DNA of 64,000 bases from Limanda limanda (GCF_963576545.1 NC_083636.1:3090383-3154382), one strand, 5' to 3'. Shown: positions 36,215-50,752, counted from the stretch's first letter. Notes: a model not told the origin generated them from the letters alone. Numbers and translations are program-made.

Positions 36215-38585
36215 AGTCGGTGGTCAGCTGCGCAGAGTCCAGAAGGAACTCCGGCTGATGATCAGGAAGGGGAAGGACAGCTACAGGAAGAAACTGGAGA
36301 AGCGGCTGGAGCAGAACAACGCCAGGGACGTTTGGAGAGGGCTGCAGACCATTGCAGGCCACGGAAAAGGTGTGGGAAGACAACAACCCAGCGGGGACAA
36401 GGACTGGGCAGATGAACTGAATCTGTTCTTCAATAGATTTGATTCCCCCCCCCCTGCCCCCTCTTCACACCTCTCCTGGCCAGCCCCCCCTCCCCCCCCT
36501 CCCCTCCTCAGCCTGCCACCTTCGACACCTGACCCCCACCAGCCAACCCCCACCCCATATCCAGATCATCATCCCCCCTTGAGACTCTCACCACTCCTCA
36601 CCCCCACACCCCCACCACAGTCATCCTCCACCCCCCTCTCTATAACAGATGATCAGGTGAGAAGCCAACTCAAGAAGATCAAGGCAAGGAAGGCCCCGGG
36701 CCCGGATGGTATCAGCCCAAGACTGCTCAAGGACTGTGCTGACCAGCTCTGTGGTGTGATCAGGCATTTGTTCAACCTAAGCTTGAGCCTGGAGAAAGTC
36801 CCAGCCCTGTGGAAGACCTCCTGTGTGGTCCCGGTGCCGAAGACGCCGCGCCCCAAGGAGCCTAACCACTTCAGGCCAGTTGCCCTGACTTCTCACCTGA
36901 TGAAGACGATGGAGAGGATTATCCTGAGACACCTACGACTGCTGGTGGGCACACAGCTGGACCCCCTGCAGTTTGCTTACCAGCCTGGGATTGGGGTGGA
37001 TGACTCAGTTACCTACCTGCTGCACAGATCCCTGCTACACCTGGAGGACAGCAGGAACACTGTGAGGGTCATGTTTTTTGACTTCTCAAGTGCATTCAAC
37101 ACCATCCAGCCTTCACTGCTCAAAGTGAAGATGGAGAACGTGGGAGTGGACCAACACCTGGCTGCATGGACAACGGATTACCTCACCAAGAGACCACAGT
37201 ATGTGAGGCTCCATCACTGTGTGTCTGACGTGGTGCTCTGCAGCACAGGTGCCCCTCAGGGTACGGTGCTCTCCCCTTTCCTCTTCACCCTCTACACCTC
37301 CGACTTCACCCACAACACCACCCACTGCCACATCCAGAAGTTCTCAGATGACACAGCCATCGTTGGATGTGTTCCTGAGGGGAATGACCTGGAGTACAGG
37401 GCGGTCATCACAGACTTCGTCAGCTGGAGTGAGCTCAACCAGCTTCAGCTGAACACCAGCAAGACGAAGGAGATGATCGTGAACTTCCGGAAAAAAGCAT
37501 CCAACTTAACACCAGTGAACATCCAGGGATTGGACATAGAGGTGGTGGAGAACTACAAATTCCTGGGTGTTCACCTCAACAACAAACTGGACTGGTCTGA
37601 TAACTCACATGCCCTCTATAAGAAGGGCCAGAGCCGCCTCCACCTGCTGAGGAGGCTGAGGTCCTTCGGAGTGTGCAGGGCTCTCCTCAGGACTTTTTAT
37701 GACTCTGTGGTGGCTTCAGCAATCTTCTACGCTGTGGTCTGCTGGAGGGGGGGTAGCACGGACAGAGACAGGAGCAGGCTCAACAGACTGATAAGAAGAG
37801 CGAGCTCTGTCCTGGACTGTCCTCTGGACTCCATTGAGGAAGTGGGGGACAGAAGGATGTTAGCCAAGCTGGCGTCCATCATGGGCAACACCTCTCACCC
37901 CCTACATGACAATGTGGGGTCCCTGAGCAGCTCCTTCAGCAGCAGACTGTTACACCCACGGTGTAAGAAGGAGAGGTTCCGCAGGTCCTTCATCCCGGCT
38001 GCAGTCAGGCTCTACAACACCAGCACCACCTGATAATGTTGTAGTCCCTGTCTATTATTTATCTCCACTCAACCTCTCACCATAGCTGTATTTGTATTTT
38101 TATTTTTCTTATTTATTTTTTATTTTTTTACTCAGATCACTACTATGCACAATAATATTCAACACTTTACATCTATATTTATATCATGGTCACTTATAAT
38201 GGTTACATTGCAATATTTATATTTTCCTTTATACTATCTTGTAGTATTATTTATATTATGGTCACTTACTTTTTAATTATTTTTTCTGTATCATGGTCAC
38301 TACTGTTGCAATATTACTTATAATACTTTTGTTTTCATTACAATAACACTTACATCACTCCACTTTCTCCCCAGTACCTGCTTTTGCACAGTGTCTGTTT
38401 TGCAGGTTGTTTTTTGTTTTTGTTTTCTGTATATTTTTACTCTCATTATGTGTAGTTTAGTAGTGTATATATTTTGATCTTTCTTTTTTATTGTTGCTTC
38501 GGCACTGTTATTTAAATTCTGTTTTTCTCTTTTTTGCTGTAACAAGTGAATTTCCCCGTTGTGTGGATAAATAAAGAAATCTAAT
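36215..38585 (+). mobile_element. 5'-truncated L2/CR1-type LINE nested in an older fish repeat
   Basis: About 2.37 kb, with the RT ORF and a 540-bp T-rich 3' UTR ending ...GAATTTCCCCGTTGTG-TGGATAAATAAAG. Left flank 36010-36215 (ending ...GGAACTGTCTCAATGTGAG) and right flank 38586-38612 (CTGAACCACCGTGCCGCCAAG) are the two halves of one common fish repeat, so the LINE inserted into it. The endonuclease domain is missing, so the copy is not autonomous. Confidence 0.8.
36258..38033 (+). CDS. LINE ORF2 fragment: reverse transcriptase
   Basis: 591 codons open without a stop, unusual for a fossil. It encodes the polymerase part of a non-LTR retrotransposon, which copies its own RNA at a nicked chromosomal target. 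Visible in order: a basic N-terminal segment, a low-complexity Pro-rich linker (about 65-125), KARKAPGPDGIS (about 142-153), FRPVALTSHLMKTMERI, MFFDFSSAFNTI (palm motif A), GAPQGTVLSPFLFTLY (motif B), KFSDDTAIVG (motif C; family consensus FADD), LNTSKTKEMIVNFR, and NYKFLGVHLNN. The C-terminus ends FIPAAVRLYNTSTT. The apurinic endonuclease domain that should precede it is absent. The start shown is only the first in-frame ATG. Clade placement (L2/CR1 group) is from motif memory. Confidence 0.88.
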   Translation: MIRKGKDSYRKKLEKRLEQNNARDVWRGLQTIAGHGKGVGRQQPSGDKDWADELNLFFNRFDSPPPAPSSHLSWPAPPPPPPLLSLPPSTPDPHQPTPTPYPDHHPPLRLSPLLTPTPPPQSSSTPLSITDDQVRSQLKKIKARKAPGPDGISPRLLKDCADQLCGVIRHLFNLSLSLEKVPALWKTSCVVPVPKTPRPKEPNHFRPVALTSHLMKTMERIILRHLRLLVGTQLDPLQFAYQPGIGVDDSVTYLLHRSLLHLEDSRNTVRVMFFDFSSAFNTIQPSLLKVKMENVGVDQHLAAWTTDYLTKRPQYVRLHHCVSDVVLCSTGAPQGTVLSPFLFTLYTSDFTHNTTHCHIQKFSDDTAIVGCVPEGNDLEYRAVITDFVSWSELNQLQLNTSKTKEMIVNFRKKASNLTPVNIQGLDIEVVENYKFLGVHLNNKLDWSDNSHALYKKGQSRLHLLRRLRSFGVCRALLRTFYDSVVASAIFYAVVCWRGGSTDRDRSRLNRLIRRASSVLDCPLDSIEEVGDRRMLAKLASIMGNTSHPLHDNVGSLSSSFSSRLLHPRCKKERFRRSFIPAAVRLYNTSTT

Positions 38586-38619
38586 ACCCGCTGAACCACC
38601 GTGCCGCCAAGCCGTAAGA

Positions 38620-41590
<2,971 letters not shown>

Positions 41591-41598
41591 GCGCGGTT

Positions 41599-41778
41599 AA
41601 CCACACAACATCACGTGCTGCGAGCTGATTGGCTGCTGCCAGAGGATGGAGGGTTTATAAACCTCGGCTGCAGCAGCAGCAGCATCACCGAGCAGCAAAC
41701 ACCACCCAGGAGATAAACTCAAGAGAAAACCTCCTCCGCCTCTTTCTGCTCCACTCGTCCCTGCAGCTTCAAAACAAG
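41599..41778 (+). promoter_or_regulatory. spp1: spp1 promoter and noncoding exon 1
   Basis: A TATA box (TTTATAA, 41654-41660) precedes a predicted start near 41685. Noncoding exon 1 ends at 41778 with donor AAG|GTCAGG. Upstream are AACCACA (41599-41605, RUNX/OSE2 consensus), CACGTG (41612-41617, E-box) and an inverted CCAAT (ATTGG) near 41629. The layout fits an osteoblast-type TATA promoter. The assignment to spp1 rests on position and the matching noncoding-exon layout of SCPP genes. Confidence 0.65.
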
Positions 41779-41956
41779 GTCAGGATGAATATCTATCACT
41801 CTGAATGTTGTGTTTGGGAGTTTTTTGTGTGATGAGAGTTGGGAGTACAGGTTCATATTAGAACAAGTTGCTGGAATTGTGCTTGTTTTAATTTAAAGGA
41901 TTCATCATTTAGAGATTAGCCCTGAAGTTCAAGTTCTTTCATGCATGAAACACACA

Positions 41957-42341
41957 ATGTGACCAAAAGTATGTGGAGAACTACTCTACTCCTGCTGTAT
42001 TCTCAGTCTTGGGTTTTTGTTTTCAGGATTTGTTCCCCTCTGTATCAAAGAGTGCAAAGTTAATTACACAGCATCGTGGGATATTTTGAGACAGTCGTGT
42101 TTTTACAACTTTGCAGCAACAGTTTGTGTCTCGTTCTCTACACTAAACTGGAACACTGTATGTGCTGATTGTGAGTCCACTATCAGTGCTGGACCTCACT
42201 CAGGATTCTGAGCAGCAGCCGGGTCTAAAAACATCTTGTGCAAAGTCGTCCCAGTAGGACGTGGACGCATGGTCATGGAATCACGGGTCCAACTGTCCTA
42301 TATGGTTTACATGCAGGGTGTCCACATACTTTTGGCCACAT
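41957..42341. mobile_element. MITE in spp1 intron 1
   Basis: A 385-bp element with 21-bp terminal inverted repeats differing at one position (ATGTGACCAAAAGTATGTGG at left; TGTCCACATACTTTTGGCC at right). It is internally noncoding. The terminal type is common in fish genomes. No clear target duplication. Confidence 0.8.
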
Positions 42342-42344
42342 GAC

Positions 42345-43421
42345 GTATGCTCTTTATGGATTTGATCTAGTAACGTGTTGTTTTACAATACGCTACAACA
42401 TGTGTGTGTGTGAAGAAGAGGAAGCTACCGACAGCAGGAAGTTAACCACTGGATTATGTGTGACATGACCAGGGTGGGACCTGGTAAACCACACAGAATA
42501 ATCACACCGACAACACACACACACACAAGCTGACTAAATGACGACCAGCTCAGTCAAATGTTTTTAACTGAAGAGCTGAGGAGATTTAAACAGGTTCAGG
42601 TTCTCGTAAACGAACTCTTTTAAATTCTGAATCACAACCTAAATCCGACAGAGTCTTCTGATCATTCTGTCTTTTTCCTGCTACCGATTCTGTTTAAATT
42701 TTTATTACGTTAAGCTTAAAAGAAGCCACGTCTCCTTACAACCTCTCATTCCTGTTGCATGCTGCAAAACTCTGAGGTACTCGCATTTCTAGAAGCACGT
42801 GATCTTCACTACTTACGCAAAGTCAGAAAACTATTCAGATGCAAAGATTATAGAAAAGTCTGCGACGGTTCGTTAAATTTTGAACAGAGCCGGACGAAGC
42901 TCCCAGAAATCAGCTCCTAGCTTAACTTCAAACCAAATCTTAGTCTGAAAACCAATCATAGTGAGGACCAGACTCAATTTCCTCTCAAGGTCTAAAGCTG
43001 GAGCCGGTCCTGACAAAGATAGATGTAAAGAATTACACACACACACTTATACGGTCATAAGGGCGTCTATCATGTTTCTGCTGCTGTGGCTTTCCAGTTA
43101 TAACCTGGTGAATTATATAGTATAAGAAGAGTCCATCATTAAAGATGGAGGAAGACACGCCCACAGCATACACACAAAAAGTAGAGCTACAGTAAAGGAC
43201 AGGAGAAGAAGAAAACGTTTAATTATTACTGTAAAACTCCACTTCAGTAAAAAATACATATAATTTACTGCGGCCATCTTTTAATTAAAAGAAAAAAAAA
43301 TTACTAATGAGTATTTCCCATTTAGCCAAAGCCTCTTACAACTTAGTATTTAAAACAAACAGCAGCACTTGTGTTCCTCCAATAACATGAAGTCGCACAC
43401 TGTAGTTTATTTTTAACTCAA

Positions 43422-43459
<38 letters not shown>

Positions 43460-44288
43460 TCCTGCGGCTGGAACAGCTGACTCAGGCTTAACATGCGTAT
43501 TCATCCACAACAGAAACTAGTGAATTGTTTATCAAATCACGGTTGTTATGGCGACTTTGCGGGGAAATCTGATAATATTTGGTGCCAATAGATTCATTCG
43601 TTATGGGTCCATAAAACTCATTTTTTCACATTTGAGTTTGTACTTAAAACCTGGATGATCACAGTAAAGTTTAAACACTGTTCATATAGTGTGTTAAACT
43701 AAGTTAGCAATTGTGTTGATATAACTTCTTACCTTTAAATTCATGCCTAATTAATTTGTGTGTCACGGATTAAAGTTATTCTTCAATTTGGTCCAACAAT
43801 CTTCTTTTCAGCACAACTCTAAATTATAATCCTTCTGGGTTTGTCCTTTAAATCTAAACCTCCTCTTTTCTAAATCATACCTGTTATTTTTTCACGTCTT
43901 TTTGACCAAAATCTGACAGAAACAGAAACATCCGTTCTCGTACTGTAAGGCCCCGCCCTCCAGAATCATGTGATTATCCTCCACTGATGACAGAGGAAGC
44001 GTTTCATCGTGTTAAGAAGGAGTCAAGGTCACATTACTGCTGGTTTGACTCTGTAATCAAGGACCTTAACGACTTCCTGTGACACAGACAGGAAGTGTCC
44101 CCGCTAGTTAACGGTCAGGTGACCGGGCGGCCTCCGTTTGGAGGAACGAATCTAGGGCGAGAGAATTAGCTGACGAGACTTTTGAGGGTGGCATCATTAT
44201 TGAGTTTCGAGTTTTTTTTCGTGTGATTATCCTTCATCATGTTATTGTGTAACTTCAACCTGCGTGTTTGTGTTTCTTTTCCTTCCAG
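42345..44288 (+). other. Rest of spp1 intron 1
   Basis: AT-rich intron with an (AC)n block at 43426-43457. No additional exon or conserved motif identified. It ends in the acceptor CTTTTCCTTCCAG. Confidence 0.7.
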
Positions 44289-44306
44289 ACAACAAACTCT
44301 GACACC

Positions 44307-46351
44307 ATGAAAGTGGCCGTTGTTTTCGTCCTGCTCTTCGCCACAGTTCTCTGTCGGCCGGTGAGTCGTTTCTCTCTCGAGTTTTGCTCGGCTCAGAACA
44401 TCCGTCGATCGATTTATTTATATTTTATTAATCTTGGATGAATGTGTTTGTTTGTTTTCCAGGCGAAGAAAGTTCCTCTCAGCAGTTCAGAGAGCTCTGA
44501 GGAGGTGCTGAGACGAGAAGCTGCCAGGAAGCAGGCTGCACTGGTTCCTCAGAGCCGTGCAGCAGTGGTCCAGGTAAATGACTTCCTCCTGTCTTCTCTT
44601 TCCTTCTCAGCACCTTTTCTAATCTCCCCATTCATTCCAGGCTGAATAAACAATCAGCCAAATTCAGTTTTTGGGAGTTTTTTGGGAGTTTTTGGGAGTT
44701 TCCAAAAAGTGGGTGTGTGGTTCCTGTTGATCAAAACACATTCCAGTTCTTTCTTCTCTAAACACTGACTGTACAGGAAAGGCTGTGTGAACTATAAAAA
44801 GGAGCATTAATCACATTTGTTTGCTTGTCTCTGACGTTGCAGGCAGCTTCCTCCGCCTCAGACGAGAGCGCAGAGAGTTCAGAGCAGGTGAGAGACATCA
44901 AATCCCACAAATTACAACAATACAATATAACTTTTCAAAACTGTTGATCCTGAAAACCATTCTGGTGAAGTTTAAGACTCTGGTTATGTGTGATTTTGGC
45001 CACAGGGGGCAGCACTGGCTCCAGCAGTAGAGGACCAAACCGTCAGCCCTGACCCGACCCCGACCTCAGATACGACCGACAGCCAGGACAGTGAGGATGA
45101 TGACGATGATGATGATGATGAAACAGACGTGAGTAAAAAGACTTTTGTTGGATTTGGTTAAGGCTAGTTTTACCAAATAGAGCCAGGATGAAGGTATATT
45201 TAACCCTCATACAGATTAAAGAATCTTCAAATGCTCTGATCTTATAGGATTCCACCACAAAAACACAATCTTTTATCAAATCCCGTTTTCTCCTCACTCA
45301 CCCTCTCTCCCCTCGGTGTCTCCAGGAAACTGATGAAGAGGAGGATGAATCCAGCGAGTCTGGCGAGTCCTCCAGCCCGGCTCCGGCCACCGTCAGCCCC
45401 ACGGTCTTCACAGAGGAGCCCATGATCGAAACCACCGAGGATCCCATCTTGCCGACCATCGTCTTCGACCCGGAAACAGCCCGTGGCGACAGCTTGGGAA
45501 AATACCCCAACGAATACAAATCCATCATCTACGTAGAGGACAAGTCCTACAACAAGCTGCCCTCTCCCTACAAGTCCTGGGAGTACGTCAACACGGGGAA
45601 GAAATCGACCTATGACATTACCGACGGCAACGATGTGGAGAAGTCGATGCCGGTTTATAAGGTAAAGGTCAGTTTGAGTTTTGTGTGAGGGACGGGTAGA
45701 GATTCATCAGTGGAGTCCGAATGGAATGTGGCATCAAGCTATAAAACACAAGTTATATGGTACATTTTTCAGCTTCAGACTTTTCTGCCGCACAATTCAA
45801 AACTTGCAAAGATTCAACGGTTTCAAATGTTTCAACTGCCATAGTATAGTATTCAAATATAAATCAAGTAGGATATATTAAATATATCAAACAAGGAAAA
45901 AGAGATTTCTTCCCCTTAGGGTTTTATTCTAACATATCCTCTCTTCCCTCCCCTGCTACACCTCCAGGCTCTTCAGGTCCACACTGACATCCTGGAGGAG
46001 GACACCAGCACCCCCGAGATGGAGAGCCAGGGCCTGGACATCACCCAGGACCAGGAAATCACCCCCCGCCAGGCCTCCCTCCCGGTAGAGGAAGGGGACG
46101 AGAGCGCCAGCGACTCCACAACCAACGAGAGCTCCAGCGCGACACAGGAAGAGGAAGAGGAGAACTCCAGCGCCTCGAGCGACAGCGCCAGCGCCGAGTC
46201 CCAGGACGAGGAGAGCAGCGAGGAGGCCACGGCCACGCCCGGCGCCGCAGACAGCGACTCCGACGAGAGCACGGAGAACGAGTCGGATGAGGAGGGGGGG
46301 GTCATACCTGACGCTACCACCGACGTGCCAATGGTCATCACTGCCAAATAA
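44307..46351 (+). CDS. spp1: Osteopontin (secreted phosphoprotein 1)
   Basis: Coding exons: 44307-44360, 44463-44573, 44843-44887, 45006-45128, 45326-45661, 45968-46351. All introns are phase 0, the SCPP/SIBLING hallmark. The product is 350 aa. Exon 2 encodes the signal peptide MKVAVVFVLLFATVLCRP. Exon 3 carries SSSESSEE, a Fam20C-type phosphorylation site. Exon 5 has a poly-Asp run that should bind Ca or mineral. Exon 6 has the integrin motif RGDSLGK (RGD at 164-166). The C-terminal exon is Ser/Glu/Asp-rich with many S-x-E sites. The protein is secreted into bone and other matrices, where it regulates mineral growth and cell adhesion. Exon 6 has a second donor 6 bp downstream (45667), adding Val-Lys in phase. 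It converges on another SCPP gene, as expected of the teleost spp1 locus. Confidence 0.93.
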
Positions 46352-46410
46352 GCCCCACCCATCCAGGAAACGTCACATAAAGATGTGAGCAAACTGCCTC
46401 CAGGTGCAAG

Positions 46411-46416
46411 AATAAA
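46411..46416 (+). terminator. spp1: spp1 poly(A) signal
   Basis: AATAAA 60 bp after the stop. A second candidate lies at about 46793, so two 3' ends are possible. Confidence 0.55.
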
Positions 46417-46799
46417 ACCAAAACTCCACAACCTCTTTCCACCGCCGGGCCAAACAGGAACTGAACAGGCTTGATTATTATTGATTATATTTCTCTGATT
46501 ATTTGTCGTTGGGGCAGAAATGCTTTTTCCAAACAGGTATATATATATTTTACTGGACCAGTCTTGGAAGTGGTTGGAAGTGAGGAGTTCTTCCTTCAGC
46601 AGGAGGTTGACTGACCTCGTGACCTTTGTCCCGTTGTGTTGCTGCAGGGTCAGAGGTCAAAACTGCAAAGAGAGCAAAGACACACACTTGAGTTGTTATA
46701 TCTACACTAGCACAACACTGCATTTAATCATGAATTAACAACTGCAAAGTACAGTTATAATATTTATAATCACTTCAAGCATATTAACAAAAATAAAAC

Positions 46800-48576
46800 T
46801 TGTCATTAAGTCGTCTTCCTGTGTGGTTTAGCTTTGTCGCTTGCTAGAATCAAACCTGCTGGTGTAGATGGAGAAACTCAAACCATCCCGGGCTCCGACG
46901 TACAACACAGTCCAGTTCATTTGCACAGTTCCTACCTACACTACATGTTGTTTGTCTCATGTCGTTTACTGTAATGTATCATATTGTACCATTTATAAAA
47001 TTTTAATAAAGTTCTTTTTCGTAACAAAGACAGGATTTTTGTGTCGAGTTGTTTTAGATCATAGACCGTAAAGCTAAATTATCCCGAACGCCACAATCGT
47101 ATGCGTTGAAACCAGAGTCAGTAGCGATCAGGGGAGGAGCTTCAGTATCCAGGTCCCGTCATCACATGCAGTCGACCAATCAGTCAGTCGCAGCTATCAA
47201 TCAAGACGTTTCACTATATTTCATCGTATCACCTAATTAAAACAAAACTAATGAGAATCATCAACACTTGAAGATATATAAGTGTGTTAAGAATGACCTA
47301 AAATGTATTTGGCAAATGCAGGAGACAGATTTATGACCTGTACTGATGCAAGCCACCAGGTGGTGCTCACGATCCAATAATGATCCATCGTTATTTACAG
47401 TCTGATTTAGACATAGAGACAGGAAGTCCAATGAGACGAGGAAATACTGAAGCAGAAATCAGAGTCATGAATATGTTCACAACTATTATAAATTAGAAGA
47501 TTTGGTTTGCTTTGGTAAAGTCAGAGATTCCAACAGATCAAAACCTACAACTTCAGTCAAATAGATCAATCAACATACACAATGTTTATATCAATTAATT
47601 TCATCACTGTCCTTCTCCAGGTCGTACTTAAAATACATATTACAAACTTAAAAGTTGCAATGAGTAACTTCCCCCACTAGATGGGGCTGAGTCATTTTAA
47701 AGTTTGTCTCCTCACTACCAGAATGCAAATTGTGTTTTTGTTCGCCCAAACTTCATCAACAAATTAATCATCAACACGTTAATCATCTTCCCTTTTGGTT
47801 TTCTGTGTCCAACTGTGTTCAACAAGTTGAAAACACAAGTTATTAAGCCCCAAGTTCCCAAAGCCATATATAATGAAAAGATGAATTTACAGTTAAAATA
47901 AAACAGAAGGAATAACTACATCTTAATTCAACACGTATATGTAACTGAGATCTTACGAGACAAACAGGACACACCCTGCTGACAGATACACATTCTGGGT
48001 TTTAATACTTTTCACTTTTCTTTTTCTGTAAAATAAGTTGATTGTTTTAATTGTCTCTGAATACTACAACTTGTGACCCAACTGATGCCCCTTATTCCCC
48101 AACCCTAACCCTTATAAAGGCTTTATTATATTTGTACGATTGTTTATGTCAGGTCAAAATTTTTATAGATTACTTTACTGACCAGTTTATAAAGGAAGAT
48201 GTGACTGAACGGATTGATAACAGATGCAGACTCCACACAAGGACAGTTCCAATAAACCATCTTTAATTTGACTGACAGGTTTGTTGCAGCTCAAACACGT
48301 GATAAATAAACACAAGGTACAGTCCCAGAAGAGAATGATGAGAATAACTGACACAAGAAAACACACGTTAAACTACTCAATGCAGGGCAGACAAAGACAG
48401 GAAGTACCAACAAATAAAAACAGGAAGTAATAAACCAAAGATACACAAATCCAAGCGTGAAGAAAACAACAAGTTCATAAACGCGATGAGTCCAAACACA
48501 GATCCACAAAGACAAATAACATGTGTAGACAAAGCTCTAATGTGTTGACTTGTGGTTTAACGAATGTGTCAGGTGC
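46800..48576. other. Convergent spacer between spp1 and the SCPP gene
   Basis: AT-rich DNA without a recognisable gene. The minus-strand variant ATTAAA at about 48264 could end the SCPP transcript about 310 bp past its stop. Confidence 0.5.
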
Positions 48577-49724
48577 TTAGTTGTCTCCTCTGTTATCGGT
48601 GATGGGAGCGAATGTTGGAATCGTCTCGGTAAAACCTGTTGCATTGGTGGACGGGGCAAAGGGCGTGGCGTCCGTCGAGCCTTCAGTCGCCGTCGGGTCA
48701 TCCGTGGTCATCATGCCTGGTTTGGTGAGGAGCTCTTCTCCTTCCGTCATGGTCGTCATGGCAGCATTACTCGTCATAGGTGGGCTGGTCGAATCTGTGA
48801 CAAGAACTTCCTCTGAAGACTCGCTTGACTCGGAGGAATCAGAGGAATCGGAGGAATCGGAGGAATCAGAGGAATCGGAGGAATCGGAGGAATCGGAGGA
48901 ATCGGAGGAATCAGAGGAATCAGAGGAATCTTGGGCAGAAGATCCAGACGAGCGCTGGAACCGACGAATGTTCTCGCTCAGCCATCCCTGCTCCAGGTCC
49001 CTGTCGGCGATGTCAGCGTCCGAGTGGATCTGTGGAGGAAATGAGTCGTTTCTCAGTCCTGTTTTCATCTGTGTTTGTTTCTTAGTTACCAGGATTAACC
49101 AAAAACTACAGAGGAGCAGTGGAAGAAGGGTCCATGAATTTATTAAACTTTCTTTAATATGGTGAGATTGAAGGGATCTCAGAGGATTCACACCTCCACC
49201 ATGACTCGAGAGTCCCCTTATGAAATCACAAATACATTCACTAGATCCAAAGTTTCTGGATCTGCACAAACTCCCAAAAAATTTAAATTAGGAATTAACA
49301 AAAATGTTGAAAAACTTTCTCACAAAGACAGTGAAAAGAAATTCCTGGATCCTCCACCTGTACCAAACTTTAACGGGTTTTCACTGATCTCTACAAATCA
49401 GAATTTCACCTCCTATTGTCGCTGAATTCCGACTTTTGGACGAAAGCTTTAGCGAAGGCGTGTCAGCTTTTTGGGATCAGCACGTACATTTTTTAAACAG
49501 CTAACAATGTCCGTCCTCTGATTAACTGCTGGGTGGGTCCTCAAACTATTTTCATTTTCTGCCCACACAGATATGCACAAATCAAATTTATACATTGTGG
49601 GATTGCAACATGAGATTTGAGGCCCTGTCAGATGGAGAAGATGAATTTGCGGTGGTTCACTCACCGGCCTGGCTGAGGTGGTTGTAAGAATGATGAGGAG
49701 GAGGGCGGATGTCAGAAGCTTCAT
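48577..49724 (-). CDS. scpp1: Acidic SCPP protein with Ser-Ser-Asp repeat (scpp1/starmaker/DSPP-like)
   Basis: Exons recognised: 49724-49665 (signal peptide MKLLTSALLLIILTTTSARP, phase-0 donor GTGAGT) and 49029-48577. Together they give 170 aa; small extra exons in the 635-bp intron cannot be excluded. The second exon begins IHSDADIADRDLEQGWLSEN, then a run of about 11 SSD units sliding into SSE (residues about 60-95). A Thr/Ser/Pro-rich tail follows, ending TDNRGDN. SSD/DSS repeats are the mineral-binding signature of dentin phosphoprotein and otolith starmaker. The terminal RGD adds potential integrin binding. A secreted, heavily phosphorylated, calcium-binding matrix protein is inferred. 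Position tail to tail with spp1 supports a teleost SCPP gene. The symbol is tentative: starmaker-like is the main alternative. Confidence 0.7.
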
Positions 49725-49980
49725 CTTTCCTCCTGTCAGCGAGGGAGCGAAGCCACAAACAAAAACAGTCACAACCAGAAACAACACACCGACTCAGGCT
49801 GAGCACGACAAAGAGATCAGGACTGAAAACTTAATGAAACTCACGTTTAATCCAACATGTTCTCAATAGAGATAAATATTCAAATACTTGGAAAGAAGTT
49901 GCCCTTCATCGTCAGATAGAAATCAAAACAAAAACACTATCAAATATAAACAATAAAGTAAAATAAAGGTTGAAACTTAC

Positions 49981-50114
49981 CAGCAGATCTGATATTTTAT
50001 GCTTTGAAAAGTCTTTTAAATCCGGTTTAAAACAATGAGACTCTGCAGCGGTGATCACTTTCTGTCTCAGTGTAGAAATCTGTCCCACATCCATCCAGGG
50101 CGGCTTCATAAATA
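49981..50114 (-). promoter_or_regulatory. scpp1: Promoter and noncoding exon 1 of the SCPP gene
   Basis: Minus-strand TATTTATG (50107-50114) is a TATA-like box. The predicted exon 1 runs from about 50083 to 49981, ending CTGCTG|GTAAGT. The receiving acceptor is at about 49733 (GCTGACAG), eight bases before the ATG. A C-rich, GC-box-like stretch lies farther upstream (50125-50160). Confidence 0.5.
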
Positions 50115-50749
50115 CTGCCTGTGCAGACCGGGGGGGCTGGGCAGGGCGGGGATGGCCACAGGGTGAGGGGGGGTGAGGATTGGGTAACGCTGGGTTGCCT
50201 AAGGTTAGGGGGGGGGGACTAAAGCGGGAGGGTGAGTAAGAGGGAAAATGTTTTTATTTGGTTGCATGTGTTATGTTTTTAAATATTTGAGGTATAATCC
50301 AAACAAGTACTTCCTCAAATCCCATTTGATGCTGGTGTGGATCCACAAATTTATATTTCAAAACAAATTCAACATTTCCTTGATTTCTCAGATAATAATT
50401 CATGAATATGAATCATATATAAATGTTTAGGGGACTGCTATTTATGAGTGTGTGTAATATGGTACAGATCCAAATAAAAATAAAAAATGGATCCAGTGAA
50501 TGATTTCCTGACATCAATACTATTTCCTTATCTTACAAAAGATGTGTTATGGTTGATGTTGACATTGGACTGAAGATTTCTCAAAGTTGAATGAGAATCT
50601 GACGCGTTGACAGGATCAGATTGAGAAACGACAGCTGGTGACGAAGGTCTGAAGATGACGAGGCAGATCAACACAGACAGACTCCTGGAGCGTGTTCAAG
50701 TCAGTGGAATCTTACAGTGGAGCTAGAGTGGAGACACACTTTGATCAAA

Positions 50750-50752
50750 CAG

